Under the pieces are notes generated by a model. The model did no database searches and was not told the DNA's origin. It saw only the letters and a program-made list of their open reading frames with translations. This document shows positions 27,158-37,425 of a stretch of DNA of 64,000 bases, piece by piece (position 1 is the stretch's first letter; each line of letters starts with the position of its first letter). This DNA comes from Thermanaerosceptrum fracticalcis (lineage in GTDB: Bacteria; Bacillota; Peptococcia; DRI-13). The translations under genes and the position numbers were made by a program. The DNA is taken from assembly GCF_000746025.2 (NCBI RefSeq), contig NZ_CP045798.1:978501-1042500 (forward strand). Reading direction: 5' to 3'.

Positions 27158-27607
27158 CTAACCTCTTCCGATTTCCAGTGTTTTCAAAGCCATGTTCTTC
27201 GTGGCATTTAAGGTGGTGACGTTGGCTTCGTAGGCCCGGGAGGCAGTGATCAACTCCACAATTTCCTTCATGACATCGACGTTGGGATACTCCACGTAGC
27301 CGTCGGCAGAGGCATCGGGGTGTTTGGGATCATACACTCTTTTATTGGGCGTAGGGTCGGTGACAATTTTCTCTACCCGGACACCGGAATAGGGGAAATT
27401 ATTTTGCATGGCATTCTGCAAAGTCTTTTTGAAATTATTGGTGTTGTACATACCCGGTGACAGTAAGGCCACCTGCCTCCGGTAAGGCCCCCCCTGGGGG
27501 GAACGGGTTGTATTGGCATTGGCAATGTTGGCAGATATCACATCCATCCGCAGCCTTTCAGCACTTAGCCCTGATGCGCTTATTTTCAGGGGATTAAAGA
27601 GATTCAT
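27158..27607 (-). CDS. flgC: FlgC, proximal rod protein
   Basis: FlgC is a proximal rod subunit. The 149-residue product has the N-terminal rod signature LKISASGLSAERLRMDVISANIANANTTRS and the C-terminal VNVMKEIVELITASRAYEANVTTLNATK-type helix, here with VDVMKE. It is immediately downstream of flgB and upstream of fliE, in the usual flgB-flgC-fliE order. Confidence 0.96.
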   Translation of the reverse strand: MNLFNPLKISASGLSAERLRMDVISANIANANTTRSPQGGPYRRQVALLSPGMYNTNNFKKTLQNAMQNNFPYSGVRVEKIVTDPTPNKRVYDPKHPDASADGYVEYPNVDVMKEIVELITASRAYEANVTTLNATKNMALKTLEIGRG

Positions 27608-27609
27608 GC

Positions 27610-28002
27610 TTAGCGTCTCCCTTCCGAAATAGACTGTCTTAAGAGTGCCAGCTGTGAAGACAGCAAGTGGGTCAGGCTGTTAAAGTACAGGTTATTCTCA
27701 GCCAGAGCAGAAAGTTCCATGTCGATGTCCACGTTGTTGCCATCATTCCGTAAAGTTGTTTCCCTGTTTTCCTGTATAAAGGGTTGCAACTCCTCGTTAG
27801 CCATGGGCAAATGTTTTTTGCTTGTGGTTTTGAGAGTCTGCCGGGGTTCTAATGTATTTTCTAAAACGTGCTGGAAACTTACTTCAATTTTTTTATAGCC
27901 CGGTGTGTTGGCATTGGCAATATTATTGCCGATAGCGCTGTGACGCAATGAACTGCCGGTCAAAGCTTTTTCCAGGAGATTCATGGTGTTTGTTTTTAAC
28001 AT
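27610..28002 (-). CDS. flgB: FlgB, proximal rod protein; first gene of the flagellar operon
   Basis: FlgB is a proximal rod subunit. The 130-residue product has the rod signature SSLRHSAIGNNIANANTPGYKK and a C-terminal helix with NNLYFNSLTHLLSSQLALLRQSI. It opens the long minus-strand operon. AAGGTGG lies six bases before the ATG. A TATAAT sits just upstream of that site, but too close to the start codon to be a convincing promoter. Confidence 0.95.
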   Translation of the reverse strand: MLKTNTMNLLEKALTGSSLRHSAIGNNIANANTPGYKKIEVSFQHVLENTLEPRQTLKTTSKKHLPMANEELQPFIQENRETTLRNDGNNVDIDMELSALAENNLYFNSLTHLLSSQLALLRQSISEGRR

Positions 28003-28045
28003 AAAACCACCTTATTATACAAAGTTTTACTTAAAGATAAAAGAT

Positions 28046-28076
28046 TTGACATCTGATACTAAATTCGCCTTATAAT
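28046..28076 (+). promoter_or_regulatory. Plus-strand sigma-A-like promoter in the flgB-codY gap
   Basis: Perfect hexamers TTGACA (28046-28051) and TATAAT (28071-28076) are separated by 19 bases. Both flanking genes read on the minus strand. Transcription from here would run for about 60-70 bases into the symmetrical codY terminator hairpin at 28144-28179, giving a short RNA of roughly 100 bases. The 19-base spacer is longer than the optimum of 17, so activity is uncertain. Confidence 0.35.
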
Positions 28077-28143
28077 GCAAAATTCCTTTTTATTCTAATT
28101 GATAAATGTATGATTTTGCTAGACTGTTAGTTAAGAAAAACGC

Positions 28144-28179
28144 AAAAAAAGACTGTAGATTTTTGTTCTACAGTCTTTT
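28144..28179 (-). terminator. Rho-independent terminator after codY
   Basis: A perfect 12-base-pair stem, AAAAGACTGTAG against CTACAGTCTTTT, has a nine-base loop. On the minus strand it is followed by seven U. It separates the hslVU-codY transcript from the flagellar operon. The stem is symmetrical and would also act, less strongly, on plus-strand RNA. Confidence 0.92.
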
Positions 28180-28184
28180 GATAT

Positions 28185-28970
28185 TTAGCGTAATTTAGCC
28201 AGCTCATCTAATAGGTTTTCGTTTAAGATACGGATGTAAGTACCCTTCATCCCTAAAGACTTTGATTCAATCACGCCGGCACTTTCAAACTTTCTGAGGG
28301 CGTTAACGATGACGGAACGGGTTATGCCTACTCTATCGGCAATCTTGCTGGCAACCAACAGCCCTTCTTTACCTTTTAACTCCGCAAAGATATGCTCAAT
28401 AGCTTCTAATTCCGAATAGGAGAGAGTTCCAATGGCAATCTGTACCGCAGCTTTACGCCGGGCATCTTCTTCAATCCTTTCAGCTTTGGCCCGGAGAATT
28501 TCCATACCTATTACAGTGGCCCCGTATTCCGCCAGAATCAAATCCTCATGGGTAAATTCCTGGTCGAATTTGGCTAGAAGAAGCGTACCTTGTCTTTCAC
28601 CGCCGCCCATGATGGGGACAACGGTGGTAATCTTACCTTCAAAGAGACACCCTCCTTCACTGGCAACACCAAAAACACATTCCGCTTTCTCTTTTTTCAG
28701 ATTGGCCTGGGTTTGGGTAATCCTCAAAAGATCTTCGTTATAGTTTTCCGGGAACCTTTCCGTATTGAGGACAATATCTTCGATGGTTTTGCACTGGAAA
28801 CCATCCATAAAAGCATAACCTAAAATTTTACCTCGTCTGCCTACAATATAGATGTTGGCATCTATTAAATCACTTAATACTTTCGCCATCTCTGTAAATT
28901 CCACAGGATTGCCTGCTGTTTTTTGCAGCAGTTTGTTAATAGTACGGGTTTTTTCCAATAAACTTTTCAT
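28185..28970 (-). CDS. codY: CodY, GTP/branched-chain amino acid-sensing global repressor
   Basis: CodY represses nutrient-limitation genes when GTP and branched-chain amino acids are plentiful. The 261-residue protein has an N-terminal GAF domain ([17 protein letters not shown] start) and a C-terminal winged helix-turn-helix. The helix region is [29 protein letters not shown], which is strongly conserved. The hslV-hslU-codY order followed by flgB is the classic Firmicutes arrangement. Confidence 0.97.
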   Translation of the reverse strand: MKSLLEKTRTINKLLQKTAGNPVEFTEMAKVLSDLIDANIYIVGRRGKILGYAFMDGFQCKTIEDIVLNTERFPENYNEDLLRITQTQANLKKEKAECVFGVASEGGCLFEGKITTVVPIMGGGERQGTLLLAKFDQEFTHEDLILAEYGATVIGMEILRAKAERIEEDARRKAAVQIAIGTLSYSELEAIEHIFAELKGKEGLLVASKIADRVGITRSVIVNALRKFESAGVIESKSLGMKGTYIRILNENLLDELAKLR

Positions 28971-28991
28971 TTATCTTCCTCCTGTTTTTAA

Positions 28992-30380
28992 TTACAAAAT
29001 GTAACGGCTTAGGTCTTCGTTCTTGACAATGGACTGCAGTTTTTCCCGGACATAGTCGCTATCAATTAAGATGTGCTTGTCTTCCAGATCGGGGGCATTA
29101 AACAAAATGTCCTCAAGTAACTTTTCCATAATGGTATGAAGCCGTCGTGCACCAATATTTTCAGTTTGGTCGTTTACAGTATACGCAATATCTGCTATTT
29201 CATCAATAGCATTTTCAGTAAATTCAAGCGAAATGCCCTCAATTTTTAATAATTCAGTGTATTGTTTGATCAGAGAGTTGCGCGGCTGGGTCAAAATCAG
29301 CTTAAAGTCCTCACAACTAAGGTTGTCTAACTCTACCCGAATGGGAAAACGTCCCTGGAGTTCCGGGATAAGATCCGATGGTTTGGTGACATGGAAAGCG
29401 CCTGCGGCAATAAACAAGATATAGTCTGTTTTTACCGGTCCGTACTTTGTCATCACAGTGGAACCTTCAACAATAGGCAGAATATCTCTCTGGACACCCC
29501 CTCGTGATACATCTGGGCCGTAGGACTCCCGGCTTGCTATTTTATCGATTTCATCCAGAAAAATAATACCATTTTGTTCGGCATTATTTATAGCTTCTGC
29601 TGTTACCTGCTCCATATCGATTAGCTTTTGTGCTTCAGCCTGTGTTAAGATTTTTCTGGCCTCTTTTACCGTGACTTTCCTCTTTTTCTTCTTTTTGGGG
29701 AACATGTTGCCAAAGAGGTCCTGAAAATTCAGTCCCACTTCCTCCATATTTCCCCCTACAAACATATCCAGGGGCGGAGCCACGGCGTCTTCAACTTCTA
29801 TTTCCACATATTCCTGATCCAATTCGCCTTTTAATAGTCTTTCTTTTATTATTTTCCTTTCCCTTAAAATATTTTCCTCCTGGGGTTTTTTTTGTTCTGC
29901 AGGAGCTGGATTGTTACCAAAGAGAACCTCAAAAGGATTCTTCATGGCCTGGTCACCGGGAGGTAATGGCACCATGATTTCCACCAGCAAGTCATCGGCA
30001 ATCTCGGAAGCTTTTTTTTCAACTTGACGGACTTTCTCATGTTTGACCATTCTAATAGAAACTTCTAATAAATCACGGATCATGGATTCTACATCACGAC
30101 CCACGTACCCCACTTCCGTGAATTTGGTAGCTTCCACTTTAATAAAAGGAGCATTGACTAATTTAGCCAGTCTTCTGGCGATTTCGGTTTTCCCTACGCC
30201 AGTGGGGCCAATCATCAAAATATTTTTAGGCATTACTTCCTCTCTTAATTCCGGAGGTAGCTGGCTCCGCCTGTACCTGTTTCTTAAAGCAATAGCGACA
30301 CTCTTTTTGGCTTTTTCTTGTCCCACGATGTATTTGTCAATCTCTTTGACTACCTCTTTGGGCGTTAAAGTTTCTAACAT
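28992..30380 (-). CDS. hslU: HslU (ClpY), ATPase subunit of the HslUV protease
   Basis: HslU is the AAA+ unfoldase that feeds substrates to HslV. It shows [21 protein letters not shown] at the N-terminus, Walker [12 protein letters not shown], the GYVGRDVES pore-loop string, Walker [12 protein letters not shown] and sensor 2 GARRLHTI. The ATG at 30380 has AGAGGGGA upstream. An ATGA overlap start at 30398 is less likely. Confidence 0.96.
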   Translation of the reverse strand: MLETLTPKEVVKEIDKYIVGQEKAKKSVAIALRNRYRRSQLPPELREEVMPKNILMIGPTGVGKTEIARRLAKLVNAPFIKVEATKFTEVGYVGRDVESMIRDLLEVSIRMVKHEKVRQVEKKASEIADDLLVEIMVPLPPGDQAMKNPFEVLFGNNPAPAEQKKPQEENILRERKIIKERLLKGELDQEYVEIEVEDAVAPPLDMFVGGNMEEVGLNFQDLFGNMFPKKKKKRKVTVKEARKILTQAEAQKLIDMEQVTAEAINNAEQNGIIFLDEIDKIASRESYGPDVSRGGVQRDILPIVEGSTVMTKYGPVKTDYILFIAAGAFHVTKPSDLIPELQGRFPIRVELDNLSCEDFKLILTQPRNSLIKQYTELLKIEGISLEFTENAIDEIADIAYTVNDQTENIGARRLHTIMEKLLEDILFNAPDLEDKHILIDSDYVREKLQSIVKNEDLSRYIL

Positions 30381-30394
30381 TTTTAATCCCCTCT

Positions 30395-30925
30395 TCATAC
30401 TTCTTCAATAATAATATTTTCATTTGTATAAACGCAAATGGAAGCGGCTATTTCCATGGCCGTCCTGGCTATTTCTGCCGCCGTGAGACTGGTGTGCCTG
30501 GTTAAAGCCTTAGCCGCAGCCAGGGCATAGGCTCCTCCCGAACCTATGGCAGCAATGCCGTCATCAGGCTCTATGACTTCCCCTGTGCCGGAGATGATTA
30601 ATAAATTGGTACTGTCAGCCACAATCAGCATAGCTTCCAAATGACGCATGTATCTGTCCGTACGCCATTCTTTAGCCAATTCCACTGCGGCCCGTGACAG
30701 GTTTCCCCGGTATTCCTCCAGCTTTTTCTCAAATTTCTCAAAAAGCATAAAAGCATCGGCTACCGAACCGGCGAAACCGGCCACTACCTTACCCTGGTAA
30801 AGGCGTCTTACCTTTTTGGCCGTATGTTTCATAATAGTATTTTGTCCGAGGGTTACCTGACCGTCGCCGGCCACAGCCGTCTTTTTGTCTTTCTTGACCG
30901 CAACTATAGTAGTACCGTGAAACAC
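30395..30925 (-). CDS. hslV: HslV (ClpQ), peptidase subunit of the HslUV protease
   Basis: HslV is the proteasome-beta-like N-terminal-threonine peptidase. The 176-residue product begins [10 protein letters not shown]. Removing a four-residue propeptide would expose Thr5 as the nucleophile, with the conserved AGDGQVTLG and Lys in the active site region. It lies between xerC and hslU in the conserved order. Confidence 0.96.
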   Translation of the reverse strand: MFHGTTIVAVKKDKKTAVAGDGQVTLGQNTIMKHTAKKVRRLYQGKVVAGFAGSVADAFMLFEKFEKKLEEYRGNLSRAAVELAKEWRTDRYMRHLEAMLIVADSTNLLIISGTGEVIEPDDGIAAIGSGGAYALAAAKALTRHTSLTAAEIARTAMEIAASICVYTNENIIIEEV

Positions 30926-30938
30926 GCTTTTCCCTCCC

Positions 30939-31844
30939 TCAGGCCCTGGGATGGGCCAGATGATATACTTTTCGTAATTTACTGCGAGAAACGTGGGTAT
31001 ACACTTGCGTTGAGGAAATTTTACTATGACCTAATAATTCCTGGACAACCCGTAAATCTGCTCCGTTATCCAGTAAATGCGTGGCAAAGCTATGCCGGAA
31101 ACCGTGGGGTGAAATACATTCTTTGGTTTGTGCTCCATGACAGTATTTTCGGACAAATGTCCGGACTGACCTGTCACTCAAACGCCCGCCCTTTTGATTA
31201 ACAAATAGGGCAGGATTATCCGGGTTGGCCCAAAGGGGTCGGGCCACCTTTTGATATTGCTCCAGAGCTTCTATGGCGGGCTTTCCTATGGGCACAAGCC
31301 TTTCTTTGCTTCCTTTGCCGAAAACACGGACAAACCCGTATCTTAAATCCAGGTGCTCCGTGTCCAGCATCACCAGTTCACTGACTCGTATACCGGCACC
31401 ATACAACAGTTCAAGGATAGCTTTGTCACGTATACCTGTTTCCGTAGCAGAGGAAGGCTGTTCCAAAACTCTGGCCATTTCCTTTTGTTCTAAATATTGG
31501 GGTAACTTTTTGGGTATTTTAGGCGTAGCCACATGAACCAGGGGGTTTTGTAAAATAATTTCCTTCCGCAGCAAGTAACGGAAGAAACTTTTTAGGGAGG
31601 CAAGTCTCCTGGCCATAGTCGTCTTGGTTAGTCCCCTATGATTTAAAAAGGCCAGGTATTTTCTTACCACTCCGTGATCAACATCTTCCACATGTGCGGT
31701 GTGAGAACTTAGTTTCATTTCCTCTTCTAGAAAATTAAAAAAATCTTGCCAGTCACTGTTATAGGCTTTAATGGTTTTAGAGGACATGTTCTTTTCGGCT
31801 TGTAAGTAATAGAAAAAGGTATCTACCAGAGGTGCCAAAAGCAT
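30939..31844 (-). CDS. xerC: XerC/CodV, site-specific tyrosine recombinase
   Basis: XerC resolves chromosome dimers at dif during division. The 301-residue protein has the N-terminal SAM-like domain and a C-terminal catalytic domain. Catalytic residues visible are R in [11 protein letters not shown]-x-x-R in [15 protein letters not shown] in [11 protein letters not shown] and the nucleophile Tyr in VYTHVS. It sits between trmFO and hslV as in Bacillus (codV), so it is the housekeeping enzyme rather than a phage integrase. Confidence 0.95.
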   Translation of the reverse strand: MLLAPLVDTFFYYLQAEKNMSSKTIKAYNSDWQDFFNFLEEEMKLSSHTAHVEDVDHGVVRKYLAFLNHRGLTKTTMARRLASLKSFFRYLLRKEIILQNPLVHVATPKIPKKLPQYLEQKEMARVLEQPSSATETGIRDKAILELLYGAGIRVSELVMLDTEHLDLRYGFVRVFGKGSKERLVPIGKPAIEALEQYQKVARPLWANPDNPALFVNQKGGRLSDRSVRTFVRKYCHGAQTKECISPHGFRHSFATHLLDNGADLRVVQELLGHSKISSTQVYTHVSRSKLRKVYHLAHPRA

Positions 31845-31857
31845 CTATCTATCCCCC

Positions 31858-33165
31858 TCAAGTAACCTTGTTTTTCCACATTTCAACTTCTTCCAGAGCC
31901 CGTTTGGCAATCCGGAGATTTTTTGCTTTCTTGTCTTTGATTTTTTCCGGCCAGGGCGGGATGAGACCAAAGGTTATATTCATAGGTTGAAAGTCCCCTG
32001 TTGAAGCATGTGTAATGTAATACAACAAAGAACCAATGGCCGAATTACGCGGCGGGACCAGGGGTTCTTGCTGACGGGCCAGGCGTGATGCATTAATACC
32101 GCTGATTAATCCGGACGCCGCAGATTCCACGTAACCCTCCACCCCTGATATCTGTCCGGCAATCAAGAGATTATGTCTTGTTTTCAACTGCGTTGTCATT
32201 TCCAGTAGCTGTGGCGCATTGATATATGTATTACGGTGCATGACACCGTAACGTACAAATTCTGCCTCTTCCAGGCCCGGTATCATCCGGAAAACTCTCT
32301 GCTGTTCTCCCCATTTTAAATGGGTTTGAAAACCCACCAGGTTGAAAAGGGTTCCCGCGGCATTGTCTTTCCTGAGCTGGACAACGGCATAAGGACGAGT
32401 ATTGGTCCTTGGGTCTGCCAACCCCACAGGTTTGAGGGGGCCAAACAAAAGGGTTTGAGGCCCCCGGCTGGCCATAACTTCCACCGGCATACAACCCTCA
32501 AAATAAATTTCTTTTTCAAAATCATGTAATTTATGCACTTCTGCCGAGATAAGGGCCTGGTAGAATCGCTCATACTCTTCCTGATTCATGGGGCAATTGA
32601 GATAATCAGCGGTTCCCTTGTTATAGCGAGAACCCCAAAAAACTTTGTCATAATTGATGGTCTCACCATCAACAATGGGGGCAGCAGCGTCATAAAAATA
32701 CAGGTAATCAGTGCCTGTAAGTTTTCGCAAATCATCGACCAAAGCCTCGCTGGTGAGAGGACCCGAGGCTAGCACAGTGACTCCATCCCGGGGCAGCATT
32801 TTTACTTCTTCCCTGATGATTTCCACAAGAGGATGCTCCTGGAGCCTCTTCGTTACCGCCTGGGAAAATCCCGTACGGTCAACAGCTAAAGCTCCCCCTG
32901 CCGCCACCGCATTTTCATCGGCACAAAGCATAATGAGGGAGTTAAGCCGGCGCATTTCCTCTTTTAAAAGGCCTACGGCATTTTCCAGATTGTTGGCCCG
33001 CAGTGAATTGCTGCAGACCAATTCGGCGAAATAGGGAGTATGGTGAGCCGGTGTCATTTTATCCGGGCGCATCTCATATAACTTCACTTTGATACCTCTT
33101 TGGGCAATTTGCCAGGCCGCCTCACTACCGGCAAGTCCTGCCCCGATGACGGTTACAGCATCCAA
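31858..33165 (-). CDS. trmFO: TrmFO, folate-dependent tRNA U54 methyltransferase
   Basis: TrmFO makes ribothymidine at position 54 of tRNA using methylene-tetrahydrofolate and FAD. The 435-residue protein starts with the FAD-binding [16 protein letters not shown] motif. It has the family strings [27 protein letters not shown] and [13 protein letters not shown], and conserved cysteines in CSNS and EGCMPVE. The gene lies between topA and xerC, as in Bacillus. Confidence 0.96.
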   Translation of the reverse strand: MDAVTVIGAGLAGSEAAWQIAQRGIKVKLYEMRPDKMTPAHHTPYFAELVCSNSLRANNLENAVGLLKEEMRRLNSLIMLCADENAVAAGGALAVDRTGFSQAVTKRLQEHPLVEIIREEVKMLPRDGVTVLASGPLTSEALVDDLRKLTGTDYLYFYDAAAPIVDGETINYDKVFWGSRYNKGTADYLNCPMNQEEYERFYQALISAEVHKLHDFEKEIYFEGCMPVEVMASRGPQTLLFGPLKPVGLADPRTNTRPYAVVQLRKDNAAGTLFNLVGFQTHLKWGEQQRVFRMIPGLEEAEFVRYGVMHRNTYINAPQLLEMTTQLKTRHNLLIAGQISGVEGYVESAASGLISGINASRLARQQEPLVPPRNSAIGSLLYYITHASTGDFQPMNITFGLIPPWPEKIKDKKAKNLRIAKRALEEVEMWKNKVT

Positions 33166-33196
33166 AAAGAGCCCTCCTTAGTTTTCACCATTCCTA

Positions 33197-35284
33197 CTAC
33201 TTATCTATAGTTTGGACATATTTGCAATTCTCATTAGAACAGACCAGTCTTTCTCCTGCTTTTTTACCCTGCTTCTTGACCATATAACTCATACAGCGAG
33301 GGCATTTTTCTGCGGTAGGTTCATCCCAGGAAACATACTTGCATTCCGGGTAACTACTGCAGCCGTAAAACTTTTTCCCTTTTTTACTGCGTCTAAGCAC
33401 CACTTTCCCCTGTTGACACTGGGGACAGGTTATTCCTGTTTCTTCCAAGAGGGGCCTGGTGTTCTGGCACTCGGGAAATCCGGGGCAGGCCAGGAATTTA
33501 CCATAACGTCCAAACTTTATTACCATATTGCGCCCGCATTTTTCACATTTCTCTTCCGTCTCTTCTTCCGCTACTGCAATACGTCCAATATCTTTATCTG
33601 CAAACTCCAATTCTTGCAGAAAGGGTTGATAAAAATCCATGAGTATTTTTTTCCAATCTACATTTCCTTCTTCAATAGAATCAAGTTTTTCTTCCATTTG
33701 GGCCGTAAATTCTTCATCAATGATTTCGGGAAAATACTTTTTTAATAAATCAACGACGACACAGCCAAGTTCCGTAGGATGAAACTGTTTCTGTTCCCTT
33801 ACCGCATAGCCCCTGGTAACAATGGTATCCAGGATAGGCGCATAAGTACTGGGTCTTCCTATCCCTTTTTCCTCCAGTGTTTTAACGAGTGTGGCCTCAG
33901 TATAGCGAGGTGGGGGCTGGGTAAAATGCTGTTTGGGCACTATTTTATTTACTTTGATTTCTTCTCCTACCTCGAGGGGCGGTAAAATATTATTTTCGTC
34001 CTTTTCACTGTCATCCCGGCCTTCGATATAAACTTTCGTAAAACCGGGGAAGACGAGAATAGACCCCGTTGCCCGGAAGGTAAAATAATCGTACTTCAAA
34101 TCGACTGTCGTTACATCAAGGAGGGCCGAGGCCATTTGGGAAGCGATAAACCGGTCCCAGATGAGTTTATACAGCTTATATTGTTCATTTGAAAGAAATT
34201 TTTTAATTTCTTCCGGCGTTCTCTGCACATAGGTAGGCCTGATGGCCTCGTGGGCATTTTGAATTTTCCCTTTAGTCGTATATTCCCGGGGTTTTTCAGG
34301 GAGATAGTCTTTCCCGTACTTTTCCAGGATATATTCTTGGGCTTCTTTTTGTGCCTCTTCACTAATCCGGGTGGAATCAGTCCGTATATAGGTGACTAAA
34401 CCGACTGAGCCAATTTCCTTGCCCAAATCCAGTCCTTCATACAACTGCTGGGCTATCATCATGGTCTTTTTGGCTGTAAAATTTAATTTGCGAGAAGCCT
34501 CCTGCTGTAAACTGCTGGTTGTAAAAGGAGGCGCGGGATTACGCCTTTGCTGTCGTTTCTTGATAGAATCTACAGTCAGGTTGTTCTTACCTATTTTTTT
34601 AATTATCTCATTAACTTCTTGTTCATTCTTAAGCTCGGCTTTATCCTCGTTAATTTTAACCAGTTTGGCTTCGAAGGCCGTTTTATCTTTATTTAGTCTG
34701 GCAGTGATAGACCAAAACTCTTCAGGAATAAAACTGTTGATTTCCTCTTCGCGGTCGCAGATAAGACGTACAACGACAGACTGGACCCGTCCGGCACTTA
34801 AACCCTTTTTAATTTTCCGCCAGAGCAAGGGACTCAGGTTATAGCCAACCAACCTGTCTAAGACCCGGCGGGCTTGCTGGGCCTCGACCCGGTCGCGGTC
34901 AATTTGGCGGGGTTTTTTAACAGCTTCGGTAACCGCCTTTTTTGTTATTTCATTAAATTCAATACGGCATTGAGCATCCTCAGGTATTTTTAAGACATGC
35001 TGCAGGTGCCAGGCGATAGCTTCCCCTTCCCGGTCGGGGTCAGTGGCTAACAGTATCCTAGCACTTTTGGAAGCAGTGTTTTTTAATTCTTGCAAAAGCT
35101 CCCCTTTGCCGCGAATCGTAATGTATTTTATGGAAAAATCATTCTCCACATCTACCCCGAATTGGCTTTTGGGGAGATCCCTCACATGACCCATAGAGGC
35201 CCGTACGGTATAATTTCTTCCTAAAAACTTACCAATCGTTTTGGCTTTGGCTGGAGATTCCACAACGACTAAAACTTTTGTCAA
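33197..35284 (-). CDS. topA: TopA, DNA topoisomerase I
   Basis: TopA relaxes negative supercoils. It has an N-terminal Toprim domain (VVESPAKAKTIGKFLG; DPDREGEAIAWHL) and the catalytic Tyr in GLVTYIRTDSTRIS. Three C-terminal zinc ribbons follow: CEKCG with CPGFPEC, CPQC with CSSYPEC, and CPRC with CSNENC. The start is TTG at 35284 with GAGGTGA upstream. The open frame upstream of it runs into repeat DNA and is not protein-coding. The product has about 695 residues. Confidence 0.96.
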   Translation of the reverse strand: MTKVLVVVESPAKAKTIGKFLGRNYTVRASMGHVRDLPKSQFGVDVENDFSIKYITIRGKGELLQELKNTASKSARILLATDPDREGEAIAWHLQHVLKIPEDAQCRIEFNEITKKAVTEAVKKPRQIDRDRVEAQQARRVLDRLVGYNLSPLLWRKIKKGLSAGRVQSVVVRLICDREEEINSFIPEEFWSITARLNKDKTAFEAKLVKINEDKAELKNEQEVNEIIKKIGKNNLTVDSIKKRQQRRNPAPPFTTSSLQQEASRKLNFTAKKTMMIAQQLYEGLDLGKEIGSVGLVTYIRTDSTRISEEAQKEAQEYILEKYGKDYLPEKPREYTTKGKIQNAHEAIRPTYVQRTPEEIKKFLSNEQYKLYKLIWDRFIASQMASALLDVTTVDLKYDYFTFRATGSILVFPGFTKVYIEGRDDSEKDENNILPPLEVGEEIKVNKIVPKQHFTQPPPRYTEATLVKTLEEKGIGRPSTYAPILDTIVTRGYAVREQKQFHPTELGCVVVDLLKKYFPEIIDEEFTAQMEEKLDSIEEGNVDWKKILMDFYQPFLQELEFADKDIGRIAVAEEETEEKCEKCGRNMVIKFGRYGKFLACPGFPECQNTRPLLEETGITCPQCQQGKVVLRRSKKGKKFYGCSSYPECKYVSWDEPTAEKCPRCMSYMVKKQGKKAGERLVCSNENCKYVQTIDK

Positions 35285-35310
35285 ATCTATCACCTCAAAT
35301 AAAAGGGTAA

Positions 35311-35392
35311 GGGGACACACCTGCTGAAGTAACAAGGTCAGGGGACACACCTGCTGAAGTTTTGGTCATTCTGAGGAGACAGGAATATCCCC
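35311..35392 (+). repeat. Degenerate copy of the GGGGACACACCTGC repeat element upstream of topA
   Basis: Two heads GGGGACACACCTGCTGAAGT (35311 and 35341) are followed by a tail GAGACAGGAATATCCCCA (35375-35392). The second head plus tail aligns along its length with the 58-bp units at 49484-49887. It fills the gap between the topA start and the dprA stop. It is a diverged member of the same dispersed family. Confidence 0.8.
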
Positions 35393-35415
35393 AATATAAA
35401 AACAATCATTTGATT

Positions 35416-36501
35416 TTATATCTTTACATAATACTTTCCTGGAAGCTGTCTTATTAAACCCTGTAATTCAAGTTTTAACAAAATTTCGTAAACATTTCCC
35501 CTTTGTATATCCCACCTGGCCAAAATACTGTCAATATGGAGCGGTTCCCAGGCAATTATATTTAAAAGCTCTTTTTCTTCACGGGTTATGTTTATTATTT
35601 TTTCCTGATGCCTGTTAAATAAATTATATGTATATTCATAACCCAATTCTTCCAAAATATCCTGGGCATAGATGACAAGTTTAGCACCCTGCTGGATCAG
35701 GCGTAAGGGGCCCATGCTCAAAGGACTGGTAACAGGACCAGGCAGGGCGAATACTTCTTTACCCTGTTCCAGGGCATAGTCGCATGTAATCAGAGACCCA
35801 CTTTTAGCCTGTCCCTCCACAATAAAAACACCTGAACTTAACCCACTGATGATCCTGTTACGTACCGGGAAATTGATATCCAGGGGCTGGGTACCGGGAG
35901 GAAATTCGCTGAGCAATAAACCGGCCTCGCCAATTTTATGATAAAGGTCTTTATTCTCGCGGGGATACGGTATATCCACTCCTGACCCTAATACGGCAAC
36001 TGTCTTTCCACCGGCGGCAAGGGCTGCTTCGTGAGCCGCACCATCAATCCCCCGGGCCAGGCCGCTGACAATCACCAAATCATGCTGCGCTAATTCTTGA
36101 ACGATGGTTTTGGTTTGAGTTAAACCATAAGGGCTGGCTTTCCTGGCACCGACAACGGCAAGGGCTTTTTTCTGTAAAAAGTTAAGATCACCACGATAAT
36201 ATAGCATACACGGTGTGTTGGCAATTTGCAACAAGGTAGCCGGAAATGTTTCTTCTAAGCGGGTAACAACCTTAATTTTCTTCCTCTCTAATTCTTGCAC
36301 CAGGGCTAAAGGATTAAGTGTTTTACGGCGCTCCAGAAACTTTTCCCACATGTATAAAGGCATATTTCCCGGTGGCGGAGCTTGGTGTCCCCTTTCCCAC
36401 ATCTCCTGCCAGGAACCATAGTACTCATATAATGGAAGGAAATGTTTATTAAACTGCAGCCCAAAAATCTGATGTAAGGCCACGGCGTAGATCTGGTCCA
36501 T
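35416..36501 (-). CDS. dprA: DprA/Smf, DNA-processing protein
   Basis: DprA loads RecA on incoming single-stranded DNA in competent cells and is present in most bacteria. The 361-residue protein has a SAM-like N-terminus. The Rossmann domain carries LAVVGARKASPYG, VSGLARGIDGAAHEAAL, VLGSGVDIPYP and FPVRNRIISGLS. A C-terminal winged helix covers the last 60 residues. The ATG at 36501 has AGGGAG upstream. It precedes topA, as in Bacillus. Confidence 0.95.
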   Translation of the reverse strand: MDQIYAVALHQIFGLQFNKHFLPLYEYYGSWQEMWERGHQAPPPGNMPLYMWEKFLERRKTLNPLALVQELERKKIKVVTRLEETFPATLLQIANTPCMLYYRGDLNFLQKKALAVVGARKASPYGLTQTKTIVQELAQHDLVIVSGLARGIDGAAHEAALAAGGKTVAVLGSGVDIPYPRENKDLYHKIGEAGLLLSEFPPGTQPLDINFPVRNRIISGLSSGVFIVEGQAKSGSLITCDYALEQGKEVFALPGPVTSPLSMGPLRLIQQGAKLVIYAQDILEELGYEYTYNLFNRHQEKIINITREEKELLNIIAWEPLHIDSILARWDIQRGNVYEILLKLELQGLIRQLPGKYYVKI

Positions 36502-36620
36502 TGTAATCACTCCCTTGTTTTACTCTCTTCGGTAGGAGTGAGATTATTCCTGCTTTCCCGGCGAAAGTTGTTGGGAATTTGTGATTTTATTGTGTTGGTC
36601 TTTGGTAAATCCATTAAAAT

Positions 36621-36647
36621 AAAAGAGATAGCTGAGCGCTATCTTTT
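36621..36647 (-). terminator. Terminator overlapping the stop of the metal-dependent hydrolase gene
   Basis: On the minus strand AGATAGC pairs with GCTATCT across a five-base loop, followed by CTTTTATTTTA. The stem's left arm includes the stop codon region of the gene starting at 37338. Confidence 0.75.
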
Positions 36648-37338
36648 AATCGTTGAGTATTATTTTGTCCCCTGGTTTCATGACCTGACCTTTTAAATGC
36701 AAATCCTTGAGTTTTTTCACAAACTGGTCGGGGTCCTGGGCTATGACAGGAAATGTATTGTAATGCATAGGAACTGTCAGTTTGGCCTGGAGCATGGTGG
36801 CTGCCCGTAAGGCATCATCGGGACCCATGACATAATTATCGCCAATGGGTAAAAGGGCACAGGCGAGAGGGTACATCTCCGCGATCAGCTTCATATCGCC
36901 AAAAAGTCCCGTATCTCCGGCGTGATAAATATACTTATTGTCCATGTGCACAAGAAATCCGCAGGGTGTACCGGTATAAGTAATGCCTTTTTCATCGATC
37001 ACGGCCGAACCGTGCCAGGCAGGTGTTAATTTAACCCTGCCGAAAGAAAATTGATAAGAACCCCCGATATGCATGGGATGAATGTTAGCGCCTTTGGACT
37101 GGCAGTATAGGGCCAGTTCATTGGGAGCGATAATGGGAGCACCCGTGTCCTTAGAAAGGGCTATGGCATCACCTAAATGGTCACCGTGACCATGTGTTAC
37201 CAGGATATGTGTGGGATGAAGATCTTTTATCGTTACATCAGCCAGCGGGTTATTGGTGATAAAGGGATCAATGATCACATCATATGTACTGTTCACTAAC
37301 CTAAAACAAGCATGTCCATGAAAAATTAAATTTAACAA
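36646..37338 (-). CDS. UPF0173-type metal-dependent hydrolase (metallo-beta-lactamase fold)
   Basis: The 230-residue protein has the metallo-beta-lactamase fold with metal ligands in LVTHGHGDHLGDA (H-x-H-x-D-H), H in AWHGSA, D in YHAGDTGLF and a late H in VPMHYNTFP. This matches the UPF0173/UlaG-like family, whose substrates are mostly unknown. A TTG at 37338 has AGGAG well spaced. ATG at 37344 is the alternative but sits only two bases from the ribosome site. It is a single-gene unit with its own terminator. Confidence 0.88.
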   Translation of the reverse strand: MLNLIFHGHACFRLVNSTYDVIIDPFITNNPLADVTIKDLHPTHILVTHGHGDHLGDAIALSKDTGAPIIAPNELALYCQSKGANIHPMHIGGSYQFSFGRVKLTPAWHGSAVIDEKGITYTGTPCGFLVHMDNKYIYHAGDTGLFGDMKLIAEMYPLACALLPIGDNYVMGPDDALRAATMLQAKLTVPMHYNTFPVIAQDPDQFVKKLKDLHLKGQVMKPGDKIILND

Positions 37339-37425
37339 GGCCATCACTCCTGGTTTTTTCTACCATTATATCTTTACTTTCCGTACTTAGTCAATGACCA
37401 GGAGTTGTTTCACGTAATATGCAGG

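Noticed and set aside
28003-28184. Cyclic di-GMP riboswitch or CodY box before flgB
   Set aside because: I looked for the riboswitch core and for AATTTTCWGAAAATT-like sites; no convincing match was seen.
30939-31844. Phage or integron integrase
   Set aside because: The tyrosine recombinase is in the conserved trmFO-xerC-hslV order, so it is the housekeeping XerC.
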